5,891 nt of DNA from Deinococcus sp. (lineage in GTDB: Bacteria; Deinococcota; Deinococci; Deinococcales; Deinococcaceae). The notes below the pieces were generated by a model. It searched no databases, was not told the DNA's origin, and saw nothing but the letters and a program-made list of their open reading frames with translations. Position 1 is the stretch's first letter. Each line of letters opens with the position of its first letter. Position numbers and translations under genes: made by a program. Where the stretch lies: the NCBI GenBank assembly GCA_018260375.1, contig JAGLBF010000136.1, positions 1-5,891 on the forward strand. The letters run 5' to 3'. Shown piece by piece: positions 1-4,621 of this stretch.

Positions 1-2
1 TC

Positions 3-107
3 CGGTGGGAGAAAAAAGCCGACCATTACATGGGTTTTGTCCAACTTGCCGCCTGCCTCATCGTTTGGCGGAAAATCACCCCACTAGCCCCACGACTTTC
101 CGAATAG
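3..107 (+). CDS. IS5-family transposase, C-terminal fragment (cut by window edge)
   Basis: The frame starting at base 3 is open from the window edge to TAG at 105-107 and encodes 34 residues. It starts RWEKKADHYMGFVQLA and continues with a hydrophobic LIVWRK stretch. This matches the C-terminal end of IS5-family DDE transposases, whose pattern is R-[WY]-[ED]-K, a short spacer, then FV-x-LA-x-x-LI-x-x-R, just after the catalytic glutamate. The catalytic residues themselves lie upstream of the window, so whether the element is active cannot be judged. The reading frame ends inside the probable inverted repeat, as is usual for compact insertion sequences. It points toward bshA and stops 63 bases before that gene's first possible ATG. 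Confidence 0.82.
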   Translation, partial: RWEKKADHYMGFVQLAACLIVWRKITPLAPRLSE

Positions 108-111
108 GCTC
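93..111. repeat. Probable right terminal inverted repeat of the IS
   Basis: Read on the minus strand from 111, this is GAGCCTATTCGGAAAGTCG, which resembles IS5-family termini. It covers the transposase stop codon and is followed by TAA at 112-114, a possible TNA target duplication. The left partner is outside the window, so the repeat length and outer edge are not proven. Confidence 0.45.
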
Positions 112-155
112 TAAACACTCACGGCATAACACCCATTTCCCTGACACACGGAGCG

Positions 156-161
156 TATAAT
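156..161 (+). promoter_or_regulatory. -10 box of bshA, consensus TATAAT
   Basis: A perfect TATAAT lies 9 bases before the ATG at 171. There is no good -35 hexamer at 16-18 bases upstream and no Shine-Dalgarno sequence before either candidate start codon. Transcription would begin at about 168-171, giving a leaderless or nearly leaderless mRNA from the 171 start. The box lies 45 bases past the inferred edge of the upstream insertion sequence, so the promoter core is outside the element. Confidence 0.65.
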
Positions 162-170
162 TCCGCCCAC

Positions 171-1346
171 ATGACTGTCTTTCCTGCTGCCTCCTATTTT
201 GCTGCGTCCTCACCCACTGACCCCATGAATATCGCCGTGCTGTGTCATACAGGCGCGGGCGGCTCTGGCGTGGTCGCCACCGAACTGGGCATGCAGATAG
301 CTCAGCTTGGTCATGAGGTTCACTTTGTGGGCGCCGCCACGCCCTTTCGCCTGCAAGGCGGCTGCCTCAACGGGCCTTATTTTCACCAGATTAGTTCGTT
401 TGCCTACGCGCTTTTTGACCAGCCCTATCCCGAACTCGCCACCGCCAACGCGCTGACCGAAGTGATACGCGAGCACGGTATACAGCTTACCCACGCCCAT
501 TACGCCATACCGCATGCCAGCTCAGCGCTGCACGCCCAGAGCATCACTGGCAAAACCAAAGTGATGACCACCCTACACGGCACCGACGTGACCCTGGTCG
601 GCGCTGAGCCAGCCTTTATGTATACCACCCGCCACGCCATACAGCACTCAGACGCGGTGACAGCGGTGTCAAAATTTTTAGCCGAGCAGACCCACGAAAC
701 CTTTGCTATTGACCGCCCCGTAGAAGTCATTTACAACTTTGTTGATACGGTACGCTTTCAGCGGGTCACTGACCCGGGCATCCGCGTGCGCTTTGCTCAC
801 CCTGAAGAGGCACTGTTGCTGCACGTTTCCAACTTTAGGCCTGTCAAGCGTGTTGAGGACGTAATAGAGGTCTTCGCCCGCGTATCCAGCGAAATCCCTG
901 CCCGACTGTTGATGGTGGGCGACGGCCCCGAACGCTCACGCGCCTTTGAACTGGCGCAGCACCTGGGCGTCATAGGCCGCGTACATTTCCTGGGGTCATT
1001 CCCCGACGTGCAGACCATCATGGGCATTGCCGACCTATTTTTGTTGCCCAGCAGCAACGAATCGTTTGGTCTGGCGGCGCTAGAAGCCATGAGCTGCGAA
1101 GTGCCTGTGGTGGCCTCGCGCGCGGGCGGCATCCCCGAAGTGGTGGATGACGGTGTCACCGGCCGCCTCACCGCAGTGGGTGACGTAGACGCTATGGCCC
1201 ACGCCGCGCTAGAGATTTTGCGCAGCCCCGAAACCTATCAGCGCATGGGCAAAGCCGCCCGCCAAGTTGCCCTGGAGCGCTTTCACCCCAGTTTGATTAT
1301 TCCCCAGTATTTAAGTGCGTACCGGAGGCTAATTGAGAATAAATAA
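171..1346 (+). CDS. bshA: N-acetyl-alpha-D-glucosaminyl L-malate synthase BshA (GT4 glycosyltransferase)
   Basis: BshA is the cytoplasmic enzyme that joins GlcNAc from UDP-GlcNAc to L-malate, the first step of bacillithiol synthesis. The 391-residue frame shows the whole two-domain GT-B fold. In order it has GGSGVVATELG at 30-40, the HAHYAIPHA block at 108-116, TLHGTDVTLVG at 134-144, YNFVD at 188-192, HVSNFRPVKR at 218-227, VGDGPE at 249-254, the E-x7-E nucleotide-sugar motif (E297 and E305) and GGIPEVV at 319-325. These blocks follow Bacillus BshA closely. The family normally begins at MNIAVLCH, which is residue 19 here (ATG at 225). The ATG at 171 is preferred because a TATAAT box lies 9 bases before it and neither start has a ribosome binding site, but 225 remains a real alternative. 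The gene stands alone, with no other bacillithiol gene in the window. It is preceded by an insertion sequence end and faces a convergent gene. Confidence 0.93.
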   Translation: MTVFPAASYFAASSPTDPMNIAVLCHTGAGGSGVVATELGMQIAQLGHEVHFVGAATPFRLQGGCLNGPYFHQISSFAYALFDQPYPELATANALTEVIREHGIQLTHAHYAIPHASSALHAQSITGKTKVMTTLHGTDVTLVGAEPAFMYTTRHAIQHSDAVTAVSKFLAEQTHETFAIDRPVEVIYNFVDTVRFQRVTDPGIRVRFAHPEEALLLHVSNFRPVKRVEDVIEVFARVSSEIPARLLMVGDGPERSRAFELAQHLGVIGRVHFLGSFPDVQTIMGIADLFLLPSSNESFGLAALEAMSCEVPVVASRAGGIPEVVDDGVTGRLTAVGDVDAMAHAALEILRSPETYQRMGKAARQVALERFHPSLIIPQYLSAYRRLIENK

Positions 1347-1458
1347 TACGGGTTTCGTAGTATCAAAGCGCAGTCGGTGATTTCTCTACTGTGCTGGAAT
1401 GGAGCGCAGTCTATATCATATGAATGGCGCGAAAATACGGGACAATCCGCCTACAAAA

Positions 1459-1490
1459 CTGCCCTTTTCTTTTGTGAGCAGCCTTTTTTT
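1459..1490. terminator. Weak candidate terminator between convergent genes
   Basis: CTGC at 1459-1462 can pair with GCAG at 1478-1481 around a 15-base loop. On the plus strand this is followed by seven T at 1484-1490, and on the minus strand by TTTT. It could end transcripts from bshA and from the small secreted-protein gene. The four-pair stem is short and the loop is large, so this is a tentative call. The rest of the 169-bp gap (1347-1515) holds no gene I can support, only short direct repeats such as AGCGCAGTC at 1367 and 1403. Confidence 0.3.
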
Positions 1491-1515
1491 AACTGCCGCC
1501 GACCATCAGACTACT

Positions 1516-2085
1516 CTACTGTACACGTAAGCTCACTGCTTCGCCGTTGTAGCTGTTTACAGTGGCTGTTTTGCCCAGCTCTACACTAAAAGCGTTCCAA
1601 CCTGAATTGAGTGACAGGTTAAAGCCTTTGCTGGCGACTACCTTGCTGGGAGCCGAGGCCCACACCACAAAGAGGGGCTGGCGCTGCACGTCAGGGAGAG
1701 TGTCATGCAGAGGTTCATTGCTATCGCGCACCGCGTTATCGTTGCTGTCGTTATATATAAAAAAGGCGAGGTCACTTGCCTGCACGCTGGGAGTTACCTG
1801 CACGTCGCCCACCACGCCAGGCCAACCGATGCTATCAGGACGCAGCGTATACTGCTGTACAGGGGCCGTGCTGGGCAGTTGGAGGCTAAATTTGCCGCTG
1901 GCAATGGGGGTGCTGACCAGTTCACCGCCCACCACGTTGCCGCTGGCACTCAGCGACCACAGACCCAAGCGAGCATGAGCGCCTATGTCCGCTTCGCCTG
2001 CCACTGTGCCTTGCAAGGTCAGCGCCTGCGCCAGAGGTGCACCTGCCACCAGCAGTATCAAAAAAGTCGGACGGAACATTTTCAT
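1516..2085 (-). CDS. Small secreted protein with an EF-hand-like calcium loop, function unknown
   Basis: I do not recognise a named family. The 189-residue protein starts with a signal peptide: basic residue K2, a hydrophobic core at about 8-17 (FLILLVAGAP), and an A-Q-A site with cleavage expected after A21. The mature part looks beta-rich. A first segment at about 22-82 resembles a small immunoglobulin- or transthyretin-like domain. Residues 111-124 read YNDSNDNAVRDSNE. D113, N115, N117, D121 and E124 fall on positions 1, 3, 5, 9 and 12 of a calcium-binding loop, as in EF-hand, dockerin and similar surface-protein repeats. It lies 367 bases downstream of the secreted protease in the same orientation. 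Its own -10 box sits 7 bases before the ATG, so it is probably transcribed separately as a leaderless mRNA. A second ATG two codons in is a less likely start. Secretion is well supported; the role is not known. Confidence 0.8.
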   Translation of the reverse strand: MKMFRPTFLILLVAGAPLAQALTLQGTVAGEADIGAHARLGLWSLSASGNVVGGELVSTPIASGKFSLQLPSTAPVQQYTLRPDSIGWPGVVGDVQVTPSVQASDLAFFIYNDSNDNAVRDSNEPLHDTLPDVQRQPLFVVWASAPSKVVASKGFNLSLNSGWNAFSVELGKTATVNSYNGEAVSLRVQ

Positions 2086-2092
2086 ATCTCGC

Positions 2093-2098
2093 AGTATA
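2093..2098 (-). promoter_or_regulatory. -10 box (TATACT) of the small secreted-protein gene, leaderless layout
   Basis: On the minus strand TATACT is followed by 7 bases and then the ATG at 2085, which places the transcription start at or next to the A of the start codon. No Shine-Dalgarno sequence and no clear -35 hexamer are visible. This box supports 2085 as the true start. Confidence 0.6.
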
Positions 2099-2452
2099 AG
2101 AGAAAAAATACAGAAGAGATGATAATGACAAGCAACGTCTTCTTTATTTCTGACGCAGAACTGACGCGCTCAGCTATAATATTAAGGGTGGTAATATAGC
2201 ATTTAGAGTGAAAGACATTAAAATTGCCGTTATACTCTAGCCGAGCATACAACAGCTGAGGCTATAATCTGCACTCAGACGCCGTTGTTATGGGTTGCTG
2301 TCAGGCATATCCAGAGGCAGATACCCAGAATGGAGTATTGAATACTAAATAATGACTGCATAGCATCTGACTACACCTTACCTATTGAAGGATTGAGTAG
2401 CAGCGACTTACTTGGCCGCAAATCATTGCACTGCAAGTTACTTCACCACAGG
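2099..2452. other. Gene-free gap between two minus-strand genes
   Basis: This stretch of about 350 bases is richer in A and T than its neighbours and has no reading frame I can support on either strand. It holds two TATAAT boxes on the plus strand (2175-2180 and 2263-2268) without convincing genes behind them. It also has an AT-rich inverted repeat at 2173-2200, an 11-base palindrome TTGCACTGCAA at 2426-2436, and part of a short duplication around the protease stop codon. I find no good intrinsic terminator for the protease. A small untranslated RNA is possible but not shown. Confidence 0.5.
2173..2200. repeat. AT-rich imperfect inverted repeat containing a TATAAT box
   Basis: GCTATA at 2173-2178 pairs with TATAGC at 2195-2200. 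Inside these, AATATTA and TAATATA also pair partly around a central AGGGTGG. The left arm contains TATAAT (2175-2180). It could be an operator over a promoter, a small hairpin or chance in AT-rich DNA. Confidence 0.35.
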
Positions 2453-2465
2453 TCACTTCACCACG
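2437..2465 (-). repeat. Imperfect 15-bp tandem duplication across the protease stop codon
   Basis: The minus-strand block GTGGTGAAGTGA at the end of the protease gene recurs 15 bases later as GTGGTGAAGTAA. Because the period is a multiple of three, both copies are in frame, and the second supplies a backup TAA five codons after the TGA. Readthrough would add only a few residues ending in PVVK. Confidence 0.6.
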
Positions 2466-4198
2466 ATAGTCTGAACGGTTGAGCTGTTCAGGGTCACATT
2501 GCTCTGTCCACTGAGGGTGCGCGTACCGTACACCAGGCTAGCGGTGACGGTGTAGTTGCCTGCGCTGAGGCCAGGAATAGAATAAGGCAGCGAAATGGGC
2601 AAAGTGGCACTGCTGCCGCGACGGCTATAGGTCTTATCTGGCACCTTAGGGTCTGTGTTGTGCGCCGTGACGGTAAGGGTGTAGTCGGCTGGTAGGGGCA
2701 GATCACCTGGAGTATTCACTGCCGCTTGTACTGCCGCGCCGACATCAAGCAGACGGCCTGCCGTCACCGTTTTAGCGCTGCTTTTGAGCAGATTAGCGAC
2801 CTGTACGGCGCTGAGGCCGGGGTTGACACTCCGCATCAATGAGGCCGTGCCAGACACCAGCGGCGTGGCTTCGCTTGTACCTGCGCGCAGGGTGTAGCCT
2901 GTTGCCGTCAGCGTGAGCAGGTCATATTCACTGCTGGCAAAGCAGTTGCTGGTGCCTGTACCTGCGTTGCCACCTGGGGCCACAATATCCAGCGGCTTTT
3001 GGGTAGCTGTGGGGCGAGCGCTGTAGCAAGCCAGCGTGTCTGTGGCACCCACTGCGCCCACAGCCAGCACATTAGGATCACTGGCGGGATAGTACAGACC
3101 CGAATCGGGCGTATTACCCGCTGCGGCCAGCATCAGCACATCGCTGCTCGCCGCCTGTGCGATGGCCTGCGACAGGGCAACGTCGTTAATTTTACCTGCA
3201 AAGCCCAGGCTCATATTGATAACTTTGGCCCCCTCACTGACCGCGTACTGTATACCCGCTGCCAGCGCTGTGGTGCTGGCCCCTATACCCGCTGCCAGCG
3301 CTGTGGTGCTGGCCCCGCCCTTCTCAAACACCTGCACAGGAAGCAGATTTTGCCCTGTCCAGGTCATGCCCGTAATCCCAATACCGTTGTTACCCACTGC
3401 GCCCAGCAAGCCTGTGATGCCCGTGCCGTGCGCTTGGCTGTCAGTTTCGGCGGCGGCCCCCACCTGGGTTTTACAGGAGGTCAATGTTTCCAGTCCTGAG
3501 CCCCTAAGGTAAGACACGCTACAGTCTGCACCATTGAGCAGGCGGCCTTGCAAGTCAGGGTGAGTAGCCGTGACACCCGTGTCAAGTACGGCGGTTAGCA
3601 CGCCGCTGACACTTTTACCCAGCGCCGTCACCGCATCCCAACCTGCCTGAGCGTTGATGCGTTTTAAGTAATCTTGGTCGTACAAACCTGAGCCAACTTG
3701 GATGCCTGCGTTGTCCGGGTAACCAGGGTCATTGGGTATAGTCAGTGGCTGGTACAGGTAATTGGGCTGCACCACCAAACCGCGCTGGGCCAAATCGGCG
3801 GCAAAGGCTTGGTCGCTACGGCCCGCAGGAGTCTGCGCCACGCTGATGGCGGTGCCTGCCACGCGGCTCAGTTGCACGTCAGGCAGTCCCTGAGCCGTGA
3901 GGGTGGCAGAGAGTGACTGCGGTGTCATGGCCTTGCTGCCGATAACCAGTACCTCGCCCGCCACGTGAGGTGCTTGCCAGTGTTCGTCAGAAACTTGCGG
4001 TTGCAGGCTTTGTGGGTTCAGGCTCTGGGCAACAACGCCGAGCGGCGCCGCCTGCTGGGTCACCAGGCCACTCAGGGTATAGGTCGCCTCTGGCTGTTTT
4101 TGCTCAGAAATAGAGTTACAAGACGAAAGCGCCAACGTGAGTAAGGGAAGGGCAAGCCATTGAGAAGTAAACTTCATATGTTCATTGTGCGTGTACAT
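2453..4198 (-). CDS. Subtilisin-like (S8) serine protease, lipoprotein
   Basis: This is a predicted surface-anchored or secreted serine endopeptidase of 581 residues. A signal peptide from M8 ends in a lipobox, LSSC, with C27 as the lipid-bearing cysteine. Residues about 80-150 (GEVLVIGSKAM onward) look like an I9-type inhibitory propeptide. The S8 catalytic domain runs from about 155 to 495. Its triad is complete: D206 in AVLDTGV, H257 in AHGTGITG and S442 in RAGTSEATPLVSG. N362 in AAAGN is the expected oxyanion residue. C226, C242, C391 and C419 could form disulfides. Residues 505-581 look like a small beta-sandwich of unknown role. Residues 295-305 (GASTTALAAGI) are repeated exactly at 306-316, an addition relative to typical family members. 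The start at 4198 is chosen because TAATAT lies 5 bases before it; M8 at 4177 is the alternative and has no ribosome binding site. The substrate is not predictable. Confidence 0.93.
   Translation of the reverse strand: MYTHNEHMKFTSQWLALPLLTLALSSCNSISEQKQPEATYTLSGLVTQQAAPLGVVAQSLNPQSLQPQVSDEHWQAPHVAGEVLVIGSKAMTPQSLSATLTAQGLPDVQLSRVAGTAISVAQTPAGRSDQAFAADLAQRGLVVQPNYLYQPLTIPNDPGYPDNAGIQVGSGLYDQDYLKRINAQAGWDAVTALGKSVSGVLTAVLDTGVTATHPDLQGRLLNGADCSVSYLRGSGLETLTSCKTQVGAAAETDSQAHGTGITGLLGAVGNNGIGITGMTWTGQNLLPVQVFEKGGASTTALAAGIGASTTALAAGIQYAVSEGAKVINMSLGFAGKINDVALSQAIAQAASSDVLMLAAAGNTPDSGLYYPASDPNVLAVGAVGATDTLACYSARPTATQKPLDIVAPGGNAGTGTSNCFASSEYDLLTLTATGYTLRAGTSEATPLVSGTASLMRSVNPGLSAVQVANLLKSSAKTVTAGRLLDVGAAVQAAVNTPGDLPLPADYTLTVTAHNTDPKVPDKTYSRRGSSATLPISLPYSIPGLSAGNYTVTASLVYGTRTLSGQSNVTLNSSTVQTIVVK
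3251..3316 (-). repeat. Perfect 33-bp tandem duplication inside the protease gene
   Basis: Bases 3251-3283 and 3284-3316 are identical over all 33 positions. The duplication keeps the frame and adds 11 residues, GASTTALAAGI, at the turn and first part of the helix after the LLPVQVF strand of the subtilase fold. With no synonymous difference between the copies, it is either recent or under active homogenisation. An assembly error is possible but cannot be judged here. Confidence 0.95.
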
Positions 4199-4203
4199 TA
4201 TGA

Positions 4204-4209
4204 ATATTA
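4204..4209 (-). promoter_or_regulatory. -10 box (TAATAT) of the protease gene
   Basis: On the minus strand TAATAT lies 5 bases before the ATG at 4198, with no Shine-Dalgarno sequence and no clear -35. Transcription would start within the first codons or at the ATG, favouring a leaderless message. The spacing is slightly shorter than usual, so this is less certain than the box at 2093. Confidence 0.45.
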
Positions 4210-4403
4210 CCCTTGGCTTTTGTTGGTCTTTTAGGGGTTACTAGGGACTACGCCCTGAAGCATGTTCAAAATGCGGTGAAATCCGGGAGGTGGGCTTAGG
4301 CGGCCCCTTTTCCCCGGCCAACAGGGCTTGCCCAGCGGTCAAGCGGCGCAAGCACCAGGCAACTAGGCACTTAACACTTGATAGCTTCCCTTGCGCGTCT
4401 TTA

Positions 4404-4423
4404 TAAAAAATGGGCTCAGCCCA
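4404..4423 (-). terminator. Intrinsic terminator facing left, no gene upstream of it
   Basis: Read on the minus strand, TGGGC-TGA-GCCCA forms a five-pair GC-rich hairpin followed directly by six T (complement of A4405-A4410). It would stop minus-strand transcripts coming from the AI-2E-type gene side before they reach the protease. No minus-strand gene upstream of it is visible, so it may block antisense transcription or be left over from a lost gene. Confidence 0.5.
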
Positions 4424-4597
4424 GCACATTTCCAGCCGTAGCACCTGAGCCGTTCACCCTTAGGCTACCCTCTAATGAAGATTTGGCTCACGGGCAACAC
4501 TACCTTTCCTTGCTACAGCAGGTTAATATTCGTTTACTATGTTCATCACTACACCTCACGTACTGCCCGCACTGTCTCAAGATCTGCCTCTGTACTT

Positions 4598-4616
4598 GCT
4601 TACGGGCTGTGTAAGC
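4598..4616 (+). promoter_or_regulatory. Hairpin just before the start of the AI-2E-type gene
   Basis: GCTTAC at 4598-4603 pairs perfectly with GTAAGC at 4611-4616 around a seven-base loop, ending 5 bases before the ATG at 4622. No Shine-Dalgarno sequence is seen. If transcribed, the hairpin would lie in the ribosome landing zone and could affect translation; it could also be a DNA operator or chance. Confidence 0.35.
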
Positions 4617-4621
4617 CGCTG

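Larger units (their letters stand above)
1..111 (+). mobile_element. Right end of an IS5-family insertion sequence (left part outside window)
   Basis: The window opens inside a transposase reading frame that ends at 107. The stop codon lies in a sequence that looks like a terminal inverted repeat: the complement of 93-111 starts GAGCCTATTCGG, like the GAGCC(T) ends of the IS1031/IS427 branches of IS5. The three bases after it, TAA at 112-114, would fit a TNA target duplication. Only one end is visible, so neither the repeat nor the duplication can be confirmed here. The assignment rests mainly on the transposase tail, and the exact boundary at 111 is inference. Confidence 0.65.
4199..4621. 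other. Divergent gap between the protease and the AI-2E-type gene
   Basis: No gene is supported in these 423 bases. The left 10 bases carry the protease promoter. About 4250-4345 is GC-rich, with several short self-complementary runs. On the plus strand 4245-4402 reads as an open stretch starting GLRPEACSKCGEIREV, with a C-x2-C pair, which faintly recalls the C-terminal end of TnpB proteins; this is weak. A left-facing intrinsic terminator lies at 4404-4423. TAATAT (4524-4529) and TACTAT (4535-4540) are possible -10 boxes for the downstream gene, without a clear -35. A hairpin sits at 4598-4616. Confidence 0.45.

Noticed and set aside
210..1171. Minus-strand reading frames of 76-124 codons inside bshA
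   Set aside because: They lie opposite a clearly conserved gene, have no recognisable domains and read as low-complexity shadow translations.
1377..1589. Plus-strand frame of 70 codons between the convergent genes
   Set aside because: No family resemblance, no start signals, rich in C, S and F, and it overlaps the end of the secreted-protein gene.
2119..2135. Possible radiation/desiccation response motif (ATAATGACA) upstream of the small secreted-protein gene
   Set aside because: Only a few bases match and the palindromic second half is missing.
2290..2352. Plus-strand 20-codon frame downstream of a TATAAT box
   Set aside because: Too short, no ribosome binding site, and the ATG is about 21 bases from the box, so it fits neither a leaderless nor a led start well.
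4241..4444. Minus-strand 67-codon frame in the divergent gap
   Set aside because: It spans the left-facing terminator hairpin, has no promoter or ribosome site and resembles no family I know.
4378..4614. Plus-strand 78-codon frame starting with TTG
   Set aside because: Weak start codon, no start signals, atypical composition with many cysteines near the end, and it runs through regulatory-looking sequence.
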